The notes beneath the pieces are model-generated. The model saw only the letters and a program-made list of their open reading frames with translations. It made no database searches and had not been told where the DNA came from. The position numbers and the translations under genes were made by a program. From NCBI GenBank assembly GCA_018343915.1, contig JABRWF010000004.1:2976001-3040000 (forward strand): a DNA stretch of 64,000 nt, given 5' to 3'. Every line of letters begins with the position of its first letter. Within the stretch, counting starts at the first letter, position 1. Shown here piece after piece: positions 10,701 to 21,890 of the stretch. This stretch comes from Agroathelia rolfsii. Its lineage: Eukaryota; Basidiomycota; Agaricomycetes; Amylocorticiales; Amylocorticiaceae.

Positions 10701-11252
10701 TTCTGAGCAGGAGTCTTTGAGAGGCTTCTTTGGAGAAGATGGATGCATAATTGGAGGCCCATTCTGGTAAAAGGCTAGAGGCAATGGTTATGCAGTTAGA
10801 ATGCATGACTTTTCCTGCCGACCAGTCAATTACTGGATTTTCTAGTCGGAGCCAGTCAGTACCCAGAATCACATTTTCGGGACCAATGTCAGTGACCAAG
10901 AAGGGGAGCTTCTTTCTTATTCCTCCGATGCTTGTTTCGAGAAAAGCAATATCTTGTATTTCCCCTTGTGTGTTTAGAGAATTGTCTATGTTATATACAG
11001 GAATGGAATGTGGTAATTTCTTTGTTTTTATATTATTTTCTTTGACAAAACAAGAATGAATGAAAGAAGAGGAAGTGCCTGAATCTATTATAGCTAAAGT
11101 TACAAGTGACAAAAAGAGTCCATGGAACATGAGGGGAATATAGAGGTGCTGTCCATGTGCACTGGAAATGGAAACAGATTTACAAGAGAGGAGAGAAGAG
11201 AAACGATTTAAGAGATAGGGGTTGGCCAAAATGGCCCTTTCTGTCGACCCTT
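7712..11252 (-). pseudogene. A1 pol: protease, RT, RNase H, integrase, chromodomain
   Basis: One frame (-1 relative to gag) of about 1170 codons, broken by several in-frame stops but with no frameshift that I can see. In order: aspartic protease with IDSGTSSSFIHS (about 11090-11050); RT with VPKKNGTLCPVQDYR and the active site YIDDIIIG near 10205-10180; RNase H with ETDASNFATGAVL near 9765-9725; integrase H2C2 (SAGHLGHHKTLELV, CPNC), and DD35E residues in SDMIVK, SDRGPQF and the QTKRLNQEVE region, where Lys replaces the expected Glu; GPY/F (KWIGPYKITELIGN); chromodomain (MEYLVEWKGYPGED, 7962-7900). Stops fall near 9692, 9266, 8538, 8480, 8151 and 8125; most fit CGA to TGA or TGG to TAG. Compared with A2 and B1 the domain set is complete. 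Confidence 0.92.
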
Positions 11253-12719
11253 CTAAAAACCCGCCTTGTCTTTGAAGGCGGCTAATGCCATTACCTGCTG
11301 TTCCACTAAAGCCTGCAGATTGGCCATTGTTATGGTTGTTGCTCCTTCGTTGATGTTGTCGGTGGCGGCTGAGTTTCCGAGTTGATCCGTGGATGGGGTT
11401 GTTAGACTTGTGGTTGCTTGCACTCTTGGCCTCGACCCCTGGTAGCGAGATACCCTAGGGTTTGTACAATTGGAAGCGAAATGTCCCCATTGTTGGCAGT
11501 TATAACACTGCACAGTGCTGAGGTCTTGTGGTGGGCGGTGGCTTCCTTGTGTGGCTGGGGATGAGGGGGTGGGCGGAGCTTGAGCTGCATTGATTGTGAT
11601 AGGGTTTGCAGTGGTGCCTTGTGTATTCTGGAAGCGGGGTCTAGGCTTCCATCCATCTGTCCAAACTCCTGTATCACGTAGCCCTTCTTCGGCATCGACA
11701 GCGGCTTCTATTAGGTGTTCCAAGGTATCCTGACGTTCTTTTGGGTATCCGCCAATTACTCCTCTTATTTTTGGGGATAAGGCTTGCCAATAGCAGACTC
11801 TTTGGTCTTCTCCTGACAACTTGGTTTAGTTGGCCAAGGTGGAGAATGTCGCCATGAAGTCAGCAACTGACAAGGTACCTTGCTTAAGATCCTGGAGTTT
11901 TTGAAGTGCAATTCTACCAAAGTCTCTGGCACCATAGAGAGCCTTGAATTTCGCATACAGGTCCTTTTCAAAGTTGAAGCCCTTAGTGTTGATGGCGTCG
12001 TTGAACTTCTGACTCCAAGCTTTTGGAGCACCTTCTAGGAGTCCCACAAAGAAGTGTGCCTTTGTGTAGTTCGAGGAGTAGATTTTGGGGTTCAGCTTGA
12101 TGTAATTCTCAAAGCCAAATACAAAGGACTGATATTTGGTCCAATCACCTGAGAACTTTTCAGGAGCTTGCCCGATTTCTTTGGGGGTAGAGGAGGAGGC
12201 AACGGTGGCGGGGGCTGGCTGTTCTCTTTCCAGCAGGTCAGCAAAGCGAGCCTGGGTCTCCTGCATTTGCTCCATTGATGTCTGGATTCAGGCCTGGTTA
12301 GCCTGTAAAAGGGCCAGGATCTGACCGAGTTCTTGTGGAAGCAACATTGCAGGTGGTTCTTCTGGGGTGGTTTCCTTTTTCTTTTTGCGGCGGTGTTTGC
12401 GACGACTTTTTGATGGAGAGGGGTGGGGTACGATGGGGGAAGAGGGGTATTCAGCTTTGGTGGTATACTGTCGGCGGAAGTCAGAAGGGGAGGGATATTC
12501 GGATGGTGCCTCTTCTTCTCCTTCTGGAGTCTTAGGTGGGGAGGCTCTTGTTGAGGTAGCTTCTTTGCCGGATTCTTCCTCCTCTTCTTCCTCTGATAAG
12601 TGCAAAGCTGAGCTCGACGCGACCTCTCTGGTTACTTTGGGTGGTGATGCAGTAGATTTGGTGGCCCAGGGGACTGGAACTTTCTTGGGCTTGTAGGAGG
12701 TGCCCTTACGCATGCTCAT
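11253..12719 (-). pseudogene. A1 gag: capsid and zinc-knuckle polyprotein
   Basis: Starts at ATG 12719 (MSMRKGTSYKPKK) and runs 488 codons to TAG at 11255-11253, with two internal stops near 12287 (CGA to TGA) and 11823 (CAA to TAA). The N-terminal third is Ser/Pro/Glu-rich with a long acidic run. The middle is the Retrotrans_gag-type capsid (PEKFSGDWTKYQSFVFGFEN). A CCHC zinc knuckle, CYNCQQWGHFASNC, lies near 11515-11475 and would bind genomic RNA. The tail LVEQQVMALAAFKDKAGF is shared in style with families B and D. Gag would form the particle in the cytoplasm. Confidence 0.9.
11256..11262 (-). promoter_or_regulatory. -1 frameshift slippery heptamer GGGTTTT at the A1 gag/pol junction
   Basis: In gag frame the codons are G|GGT|TTT then TAG. 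A -1 slip here continues into the open pol frame (LEGSTERAILANPY). It is a canonical X XXY YYZ site placed directly against the stop, and the same site occurs in families B and D. Confidence 0.6.
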
Positions 12720-13201
12720 TCACAGAGCAAATGTGTTCGTTCTTCTTTGTCACTGGTGGTCATACCGGTTTCCAAATGTGGATGACGGGATTTTTCTTCT
12801 TTTGCTGGGGCTAGAGCTTGCCCGTAATGTAGTCACACCAATAATCACACAAATTTTGTAAAGGCGGGGGGGGGGGGTGTGGTAAAAGTGCCTCTCTTGC
12901 TTAGCAATAATAAACTTTAACCCCTTGTGAGGGCTCCTAGAACACCAGATGTTTTAGATCTGTTAATGTGCTTTGGATACAGCCAAGGAATCACATAGAA
13001 CGTATACGCTATCCTTGTCTTAACAGGGTTGTTAGTGGACTTTGGAGGGTCACACACAATGGCTTCCTGAAGTAGTTTGTTGCTTACAAGCTCAGAAGTT
13101 TATACGTGATAAAAAAAGAAGTGGGGCTCTTCGTAAGCGATCGTCACTTGCTTCTTCTCAGACCACGGGAGTCCAAGGGATTCCTGGTAGCTTTGACCTA
13201 A
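12720..13201 (-). other. A1 5' leader between PBS and gag
   Basis: No gene. 482 bp of untranslated leader. It includes a G run at 12867-12876 and, at the LTR border, TTAGGTCAAAGCT, the PBS (13189-13199 on the plus strand). Confidence 0.8.
13189..13199 (-). promoter_or_regulatory. A1 primer binding site (self-priming type)
   Basis: Minus strand AGGTCAAAGCT, two bases inside the 5' LTR. It is complementary to AGCTTTGACCT / AGCTTCGACCT in LTR A at the predicted RNA 5' end. It does not begin with TGG, so it does not look like a tRNA 3'-end site. Confidence 0.65.
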
Positions 13202-14056
13202 TGTCAAGGGTATACTCCTTGACTGTGTGATGTTGGGCATGGGGAGCCTACTCGTGCACACAGTCAAACAATACACCACTTAAACAATTAAGTGTTTGAA
13301 GTACCTACGCAAGAGGGTTCCCACAGATATGCAATCCCTTTATCTATTGAGGGTGTGCCGGGTACTTTATTATCTCTCACGTAATCGTTTGCTCGGGTTT
13401 CACATGCACACACAGACTTAAGGGGATTCACACCACCTTCTAATAAGAGAGAGAGAGAGATAGAGAAAGGGGAAGGGCTAGGACGTAGAGGCCTAGGCCA
13501 ATGAGTAGATACCCTGAAGGCGAAGATTATATTAGTAATCTATTTAGTGAATACAAACCTTGATTACTTGCCTAAAGGTGAAGAGGTCGAAGCTGAGCTC
13601 TTCAGGACAAGTTACATGCACTATTTATACTACTATAGAATGGTCCGTGCGCAGTATGAATGGTCTGTGCACAGAGGGAAGTAGAAGCATAAGGGTGGCA
13701 ATGTAGAGGAAGAACGTTTACCCTAACTCCACCGGGCATCCGTGTGGAGATCCGTTTCTGGACCAGTACCGGTAACTGTTAGGAATAGTTCAGGGAAAGG
13801 AAGGCTGTGTTCCTAGGCTGTGCGTGATGGTGAAGTAGAAATTTGCACAGCCCCGAGATTACTCCTGTGACATGTGGCTTGGAACACGTAAGGGCCAATC
13901 ACCTGACCACTGCACTGCCCACAGTCCACGCCCTAAAGGGTAATTTTTATAAGAAAAATAAGAAAAGAAAAAGAAAATGCGATAACTAATTAAATACTAG
14001 TCCAAATAATACAAGAAAATATCCGAAAAATCGGCGAAAATTCCCTACTCATGACA
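13202..14056 (-). repeat. 5' LTR of A1
   Basis: 855 bp, same length as the 3' LTR and nearly identical. It is followed by the second GATTC (14057-14061). Confidence 0.93.
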
Positions 14057-14061
14057 GATTC

Positions 14062-16059
14062 TCCCTCTATAAGAACATAACCTCTTCAAGCGGCATTGAT
14101 TCGGAATAGTTTAGGGTCAAGCAGTACTACATCCTGATTGTCTTCTGCATCAGAGACCTGGAGATCTGGATGTCAGGATAGTGCATCGGCCTTGCTATTC
14201 TTGGCGCCCTTCTAGTAATGGATATGAAAATTGAAGTCTGCCAGGAAAAGGGACCAACGAGCTTGTCAACAGGTAAGATTACAGGCCATTGTCCAATACT
14301 CAAGGTTTTTGTGATTGGTCCAGATTTCAAAAGGTTTGGGTAGACCCTGGAGCAGATGATGCCAATGATCTAAGGCACGGATGACTCCTAGCATTTCCTT
14401 ATCCCAGATGTCATAATTCCTTTTGGCATTGTTCATGGATTGGGACAAGAAAGCAATGGGATGCCAAGCACCAGATTCATCCCTTTGGCTAAGAACAGCT
14501 CCGGTAGCATAGGATGAGGCATCTGTTTCCACCCTGGTTGTAGCCTTTTGATCATAGGAGCATAGCACAGGAGCAGTGCTAAAAGCTTTCTTGAGGTTCT
14601 CAAAACTTTCTTGCTCTTCAGAACCCCAAGTCCAGTTAACCTTGCCTGTAAGGTGGTCTAGAGGTTTACAGATTTTTCCGAAGTCACGAATGAAGCACCT
14701 ATAATAGTTTGCTAGTCCTTGGAACTTCCGGACTTCTTTGATGTTTTTAGGTGTTGGCCAATCTAAGATAGGCTTGACCTTTTCTAGATCCATGCAAACT
14801 TGGCGGTGGGAGACAATGAACCCCAGAATGTTAACCTCAGGCTTTTCAACCTCGAACTTGTCCAGGTTACCATACAAGTTATGTTCTCATAGGATACAAA
14901 GAACTTCTTGTGTGACCTCGCATAACTTCTCCTTTGTTTCTGCTCCAATGATGACGTCATCGATGTATACCTAGATGAATCCTAGTTGAACTAATTGGAG
15001 AAGGATATCATCCATTAATGCCTGCATGGAGGAGGGGGCATTACAGAGGCCAAAAGGCATAACCAGAGGTTTGAAGAGTCCACGTAACATGATGAAGGCT
15101 GCTTTGCGCTTGTCTCCTTCCCTAATCCTTATGTTATTAAATCCTGCTCTTAAGTCAATTTTGGTAAACCAGTGAAACTTGGTCATGTGTTTAACAATTT
15201 TGGAGATCAAGGGAAGGGGATATGCATTTTTGACCATTTGTTCATTAAGGGCTCGGTAATCCTGGACTGGGCGAAGCTTCCCATTCTTTTTGGGGACGAA
15301 GAACATAGGCATAGCAAATTCACTTTTGGATTTGTGGATATACCCCTTAGCCAGGTTGTCGTCTATCTATTCATTGAGTGCATCAGTTTTGTTGCTACTG
15401 AGGGGGTATACACGCCCTTGTCTGAGCTTGGTTTCATCAAGTAACTCAATCTTGTGGTCAGATGACTTGTGGCTAGGTAGTTTACTTGCTTCTTCTTCAG
15501 AGAATACATTGGTGAAGTCCTCATATCTAGGTGGCATAGTTGTAGTGGCTTGTACGATTTCTCTTTCAGGTAGGAAGGTGACTTCCACAGATTTCCAATC
15601 TATTACAGGGTTTTCAAGATGTAGCCAGTCAATTCCAAGAATAACATCTTCTTGGCCGATGTCGACAACACAGAGGGGCAGGTATTTCCTTTCTAATCCT
15701 ATTGTAGTGTCGAGTATAGCAACGGATTCAATCTTTCCAATCTGATTGGCAGAGTTATCAATATTATACAAGGGAATAGGATGAGGTAGTTTTTTTGTGG
15801 GGATTTTATGTTTTTCTATGTATCAATAGTTTACAAAAGAAGAAGATGCACCAGAGTCAATCATAGCAAAAGTAGAGAAATTTCTAAAAGGTCCATGGAA
15901 CATAATAGGGACCTTGAGGTGCTGTCCATTTGCACCTGCAAGGGAGAAATATGAAGAAGAGGAAACAGAAATATTGTTACAAGAAGAGAAGGAAGAAAGT
16001 CTATTTTGTACGTATGGGTCAGACTGAATAGCCCTTTTAGCTGACCTTAAGAAAAACCC
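14062..16059 (-). pseudogene. B2 pol: protease, RT and RNase H
   Basis: Continues B2 upstream of A1. Open pieces are 16323-15823, 15771-15367, 15312-14971 and 14877-14266. The protease shows MIDSGASSSF near 15865; RT shows [15 protein letters not shown] (15300-15260) and GLFKPLVMPFGLCNAPSSMQ; the YIDD box near 14965 is interrupted by a stop (CAA or CGA to TAG context, 'cctagatg' on the plus strand). RNase H shows VETDASSYATGAVLSQ near 14540. Many stops, no large deletion. It joins the integrase part at 6853. Confidence 0.87.
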
Positions 16060-17546
16060 ATCTGATCCTTGAGAGCAGCAATAGCAGCTGCTTGTTCCTC
16101 CATGATTTGCATCACATGGTCTGGAACCGAATATACCGGCAGGCTTATAGAAGAAGGAGGCAGGGATATAGCAGCAGCTGCAGGTACTGGGACAGGCTAG
16201 ACCAAGGCAGAAACTGAAGCCTGACTTGTAGGTCCAAATGGTTTTGGCTTGTATCCAAGAAGAGGACATCAGTGTTTTGGGTGACCCAGCTGTCCACAAT
16301 GGAAGCACTGTGCCTTTGACCAATCCCTAGGTGGGAATGATGGTCTATCCTGGAAGGGTTGACTAGTCAATGGTGCAGCAACCTGAACTGTGTTGATAGA
16401 AATAGGGTTTGCTGCTGAGCTAGCAACAGGGACCCAGGGTCTCTATGTGTCCTGCCAAAGACTGGCAGATCACAGTCCTTGTTCAGCATGCAAAGTGGCA
16501 TCCATTGCCTTTTGGACTGTTTCCAAATTGGTCTAGTCCCATCCACCAAGGACATTTCTGATTTTGGGGTTTAGCCCATCCAGGAAATGCACGCGCTAGT
16601 CTTCCTCCGATAGGTCAGTTTGTTGTGCTGTTGACCAGAAGTCTGTGATATATTCCTGGGTACTGTGCGACCCCTGCTTCAGATTCTTCAGCTTGTCCAG
16701 GGCTGACCTTTTGTAATCCCATAACCCATAAAGCCCTTGGAAGGCCTTGTAGAAGTCATTAAAGACAAAAGGAGACTCTCCCTTAACTTCTCCTTCTTCT
16801 TCTGCTTTGATCATGTTGGACTACTTCTCCAACCATCTTCTTGGACCCCCTTCCAACAAGCAAATCAACAGCCTGCCCTTATCATAATCTGTACTATACA
16901 AGGTGAGGTTCAGACCCAGATAGTTTTTGAATCCCAGGATAAAATCCTTATATTTTTCACAGTCACCCGTAAACTTTGAAGGTTCCTTGCCTCTTTCTTT
17001 TGTTGAGGCCACTGTGATGACCTGCAGTGCAGGTGCTGGTGTGGGAGCAGGTGCTGGTTGGTCTGCTATCTCAACCAGCTTCCTTTGTGTCTCTATCATG
17101 TGACGCATCATTTCTGTTGTTTGACGTTGCATTTTGAGCATCTGCCCCATGAATTGCTCAAATCCTGACATGGTGGGTGAAGAGGGGCGGGTTACAGCAG
17201 GTGTGCGGGTTTGTGGGGTAGGAATAGGAGTATGGATTCTTGGAGTTACAACAGGTGTAGGTACATATAAGCAGGTACGAGAAGCAATCAGTTCAGGAAC
17301 AGGTTTGGGTTCTCAATATTCGGAAGGGGAGGGATAGGTTTCTTCCTTAGGTTCCTCTTCCTTGTTGTCTTCTTCTTCGGATTCTTCAGGTGTTGCAGGT
17401 TTAGGGGGAGAGGGGGCTTTTGGAGGTGTAGGAACCTTAGGTGGTTAGGAGAAGGTAGGCTGGGGAGCAGATGCAGAGACAGATAGACAAGCAGAGGTTT
17501 TTGCAGCAGGTTATGCAGGTGCCTTTCCCTTTCTGGATTGGCTCAT
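16050..17546 (-). pseudogene. B2 gag
   Basis: ATG at 17546 (MSQSRKGKAP) by comparison with B1. It is broken by several stops, with open pieces 17171-16821, 16814-16596 and 16555-16367. The capsid is recognisable from KEPSKFTGDCEKYKDFILGF. The zinc knuckle region (CFHCGQLGHPKH-like) lies near 16310-16265. The end carries the slippery GGGTTTT complement at 16053-16059. Confidence 0.85.
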
Positions 17547-17957
17547 ATACTTATGGAGCTAGGGCTCAACACAGATTCTTGTATTCTTCAAACTTTTAGG
17601 TACTAAGCAGAGTACCTCTGGTAATGTAAAAAAAAGGGAAAGGAAATTTAATTGGTCGAGCAGTTTTACACTTTTGGTAAAGTGTCCCTAGAAGCAATGG
17701 ACTAACTCCATGGTAGTGCCTTTGGGTAACGACACAAGGTTTCTCTGGTACGTACAGATACTCCCAAGCCTAAATCTTAATAGGTTGAACTAGGTATTAG
17801 ATCCTAGCCAATTGCTTCTGCAAACAGTTCAGGACCAATTAAATCTTACAAATGAAAGGGTATGTAAAATGTTCTATGCTTATGCTTATTTGCAGAGAAT
17901 TGAATCTGCACACTGGAGCAAGGCTTGATAGTGGTTTTAGGTTAAGCTTTGACCTAA
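17547..17957 (-). other. B2 5' leader and PBS
   Basis: No gene. 411 bp leader. The PBS AGGTCAAAGCT is the minus strand of 17945-17955, two bases from the LTR. Confidence 0.75.
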
Positions 17958-18970
17958 TGTCAAGGCTTACGCACTTGACTATACCAAAAGACACAACCTG
18001 CTTAGTAAGCTTGCAGGCGGGCTGTAACGCTGGGTTTTATGTGTACTGCTTGTTTGGTATTTGTATATGAACACCCACGTGCTCCTGTTGCTGCCTTTTG
18101 TAATGGTATACTCTTATCCCCTACTTTGCTAGGATTGCATTTGGTACTCTAGACGTAATGTCTTCCCATGTGCTCTCTTTGCATCAAATAGGTTATACAA
18201 ATATTTCTTACTGAGGATAGGCGGCTTAGCCCACCGTGGTCACCAATGTTTGCAGGGACTTGTTACTGCCCTGGCCTAAATGAATAGGACTTTATCACAT
18301 GTGTGCCCTCTTATGTATTAGGGACTTTCAAGACTTAAATGCCTTCTTATAACAAGGCCTTATGCGCTTACTAAGATGCCCTAAAGGCCTTACTCTTAAT
18401 AAGGAGGAGGGAGAGAGAGAGAGGGATATGGGCTAGGACTTATATAAGCCTGAAGGCGAGAAATATATTAGTTCTTATATAAACATACAAACAAGGGGGT
18501 GCCCTTACCTGAAGGCAAGAAGGTTGAAGCTAAGGTTCAGGTAAGGGCTACAGGCTTGTATTTATACATAAAATAAAGGGCCCGTGTACAGCCTTGATAG
18601 TCTGTGTGCAGCTGGGGTTTGTAAGCAGGAACATGTAAAATGCAGGGGCAGTGCTTTGTGACTAAGTCCGATGAGCAACTAATCGAAATGATGAGTCTGG
18701 TACTCCTTAGTAATTGCATAGTGATTAGAACAACCCTGGTTCCTGAGTCTAGACCTTTTGGTGAAAAGGAATGATCTAGACTCCGCCTTCCTAATATACT
18801 CTTGTCACAAGCACTCCTGTCATGTGGGGCTAACACAGCTAGTTACACGTGCATCAAGATGTCGCCTGCAAGGTATTTTGTTCATATCTCAATGAATAAA
18901 AATCGTAAAAATACAAATAAAATATATACATGCTCATAAGAAAAAGGCGAAAAATATCCAACTCATAACA
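17958..18970 (-). repeat. 5' LTR of B2
   Basis: 1013 bp, TGTCAAGGC...CTCATAACA, followed by the second CTAAG at 18971-18975. Confidence 0.92.
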
Positions 18971-18975
18971 CTAAG

Positions 18976-19396
18976 GGCATCTAAGTAGTACACATAAGCC
19001 CTAGTACCAGAGGGCAATTTGAGTTATAAGACCTCAATATAAGGAGGCAGTGTGCATGAACATGAAATCCTGTTCATTCAGGTAGAGGCAGTAATAAGTC
19101 CTCTCAGACATACATAGAGCATGGAGGGCTAAGCCGCCTACTCTGAGTAAGAAGTTGACTAAAACCTATTTGACATGAAGGAAGTACATGGGAAGCCTAG
19201 CGCTAGAGTACCAACCGCAACCCTAACAAAGTAGGCATTAGTTAACACTATTACAAAGGATAGTAACGGGAGTACGTACATGTCTGTTTTAAGACCAACC
19301 TAGTAACATGTAGTAAAAGGGGGTCTTACAACCCATCCCTTGTACCTTACAGAGGGTTTATGTTTGTTGGTTACATCAAGTGTGCAAGCCTTAACA
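18976..19396 (+). repeat. 5' LTR of B3, second part
   Basis: 421 bp that complete the LTR begun at 1818. The end CCTTAACA is a mutated CCTTGACA. Confidence 0.88.
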
Positions 19397-19809
19397 TTAG
19401 GTCAAAGCTACACCTAAAACCACCCGTTGAGCCTTTGCTCCAGGTGTACAGTTCCAGATACCTGCAAAGTAGCATAAGCTAAGAACTGAACCTTAATTTT
19501 CTACAATTGTCCTTACATAAGCAACCTTGAACTGTTTGCAGAAGCCATTGATTAAGTATCCCTCAATTTCAACTCATTAAGATTTGTACTTGTGAGTACC
19601 TGCACTTCCAGGAAAAACTCGTGTCATTACCCAAAGGCACTAGTGCAGAGTTAGTCTGCTGCTTATAGGGACTCCTCTTTAGGAGCAAAACTGCCTGGTT
19701 GCTTAAGTAATTTTACTATACCTTTCCTTTACATTACCAGAAGGTGGTTGGCTTACCGCCTTGTTTTGAAGAAGAAAAATCTGTGTGTTGAGCCCTTGCT
19801 CCACTATAT
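19397..19809 (+). other. B3 5' leader with PBS
   Basis: No gene. Begins with TTAGGTCAAAGCT. The 11-nt PBS AGGTCAAAGCT is 19399-19409. The rest is untranslated leader up to the gag ATG at 19810. Confidence 0.78.
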
Positions 19810-21012
19810 ATGAGCCAATCCCAAAAAGGAAAGGCACCCACACAACCCACCACCAAAACCTCTGCCCGCCCATCTGTATCTGCTCCTGCCCCTCAGCCCA
19901 TCTTTTCCCAACCGCCTAAAGTCCCTACACTGCCAAAAGCCCCTTCCCCTCCTAAACCCACTACCCCTGAAGAATCAGAAGAGGAGGAAGAAGACGATGA
20001 CAAAGAAGTAGAAGAAGAACTATACCCTTCTCCATCTGACTATCGGGAACCTGAACCAGCCCCAGAACCTATTGCTTCCCGTACCTGTTCATGCATTTCT
20101 ACCTCCGTTGTTACCCCAAAAATCCAAACTCCTATACCAACTCCTTGCACTTGCACACCTGCAGTCACTTGCCCTCCCCTCCCCTACTATATTGGCAGGA
20201 TTTGAACAATTCCTAGGTCAGATACTGGAAATGCAGCATCAGACTACGGAAATGATGCATCACATGACTGAGACACAAAGGAAGTTGGTCAAAATCGCTG
20301 ATTGTCCTGCACCTACCCCTGCTCCGGCTCCAGCTCCTCAGGTGGTCATGGTATCCTCTACTAAGGAAAGGGGAAAGAAGCCCTCCAAGTTCACAGGGGA
20401 CTGTGAGAAATACAAGGATTTTATCCTTAGGTTTGAAAACTATCTTGGTCTGAACCCCACCTTGTACAGCACGGATCGTGACAAGGGCAGACTTTTGATT
20501 TCATTACTTGAAGGGGGTCCAAGAAGGTGGTCGGAAAAATGGTCCAACAAAATCCAAGAAGAAGAAGAAGTCAAGGAAGCACCTCCTTTTATCTTCAAAG
20601 ACTTCTACAAGGCTTTCTGAGGACTTTATGGCTCCTGGGATTACAAGTGGTTGGCTCTTGATAAACTCAAGGGCATGAAGCAAGGGTTGCGTAGTACCTA
20701 GGATTACATAATGGACTTCTGGTCCACGGTGCAACAGACCAACCTGTCTGAAGAGGACTGGCATGTGCGATTCTTGGATGGGCTGAACCCTAAGATATGG
20801 AATGTTCTTGGAGGTTGGGATCAGTCCAACTTGGAGATAGTGCAGAAGGCCATGGATGCCGCCTTGCAAGCAGAACAAGGCCTATGATTAGCAGGTCTTT
20901 GGCAGGATACATGGTGACCCCGGGTCCCTGTTGCTGGATCTGCAATAAACCCTATTTCAATCAATGTGGCCCAAGTCGCTATACCCTCAACCAGTCAACC
21001 CTTATTCCAGGG
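19810..21012 (+). pseudogene. B3 gag, main part
   Basis: ATG 19810 opens MSQSQKGKAPTQP, with a Pro-rich N-terminus and an acidic run EEEEEDDDKEVEEE near 19980-20020. A frameshift near 20165-20205 moves the frame into the capsid (FEQFLGQILEMQ, KPSKFTGDCEKYKDFILRFE), open to 20620. Stops then follow (TGA 20618-20620, TAG near 20699, others) down to the LTR E insertion at 21013. The zinc knuckle and C-terminus resume after that insertion. Confidence 0.87.
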
Positions 21013-21885
21013 TGTCATGAGTTGATCTTATGGCCTATCCTGTTCTTCTAATTTTTCTATATTTTCTACTATTTTTCTTGAATTTATATCTTTTGATTTG
21101 AGTGCATAGGATTTATTTCTTTATTTTGGGTTTATTGCTGCTTTGTTCACATGGTACTGTACTTCATTTGGGTTTGCTTCCTGATCTTCTGATGTACATC
21201 ATTGATCTGCTTCTTCCATCTTTGATGCTTCTTCTATCTTTGATGCTTCTTCCATCTTTGATCTTTTCCCATACTGTACTTCTGTTCTAACTCCCCTGAT
21301 CCTTTCTCTTTCCTTTCTTCTATTTCCCTTGATGTGGAGTTAAGGACTATTCTTAGAGTACTTGTAAACAGTATATAGAGGCCTGCCCTTGGGGCCTTTG
21401 CAATCCAGCTTAACCACCTTTTGCCCTCTGAGTCATTCTCACTCACACCTGAAAGTTCTTATCTCCCACTCTCTCTCTTGTATGTTTTACCCCCCCCCCA
21501 TCATCATCTTTGACTTGTTATACCTGGACCCCAAGGTTAAGGGGATATGCTGTGACTCCATGCTCTAAGGGAGTATAATACTGAGTGAAAGCATGTGTCA
21601 CCATGATGTGTGAACATGGACTCCTAGGATCAGGGAGTATAAAGAATTGTGTCTAGTCCAAGACAGCATGTCCCATCTGGCAAAGAGACTTTAAAGAATA
21701 CCAGTAATTATATATTGCATAGAAGCCTTCATGAAACAGTGGGAGACCTTGCCTCTAGGTCTTTAAACATGAGTTGCACCTCCCTACTGGGGGAGATTAA
21801 AGATATCAGTAGTACCCCCCCCCTTTGCCTAGCCTTCCCAGGCTAGATGTGTTTGGTTGGTTTGAGTCATGAGTGACTCATGACA
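21013..21885 (+). repeat. Solo LTR, family E
   Basis: 873 bp, TGTCATGAGTTG...CTCATGACA, flanked by CAGGG (21008-21012 and 21886-21890), inside B3 gag. TATATAG at 21372 is followed 35 nt later by AGCTTAACCACC at 21407, the same layout as the self-primer of families A, B and D but with a different sequence. No internal region of this family is in the window. Confidence 0.9.
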
Positions 21886-21890
21886 CAGGG

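Larger units (their letters stand above)
6854..14056 (-). mobile_element. Ty3/gypsy chromovirus A1 (family A), complete and uninterrupted
   Basis: 7203 bp with two 855-bp LTRs and the duplication GATTC at 6849-6853 and 14057-14061. It is the one chromovirus in the window not broken by another insertion, apart from B1. Minus-strand order: 5' LTR, PBS, leader, gag (12719-11253), slippery GGGTTTT, pol (to about 7712), polypurine tract, 3' LTR. About seventeen differences between its LTRs, counted by eye, are all transitions. A handful of stop codons in gag and pol make it defective. Confidence 0.95.
2399..18970 (-). mobile_element. Ty3/gypsy chromovirus B2 (family B), full length, nested in the B3 5' LTR
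   Basis: Both LTRs are 1013 bp (3' LTR 2399-3411, 5' LTR 17958-18970) and the flanking duplication CTAAG sits at 2394-2398 and 18971-18975. On the minus strand it runs 5' LTR, PBS, gag (from 17546), slippery site, pol, polypurine tract, 3' LTR. It hosts a solo LTR B, a solo LTR A and the complete A1. All its reading frames carry stops. Confidence 0.92.

Noticed and set aside
21792..21830. Short poly-C and poly-G runs (also 4711, 12867, 21491, 27186)
   Set aside because: Simple homopolymers in leaders and LTRs; no sign of a telomere, origin or G-quadruplex array.
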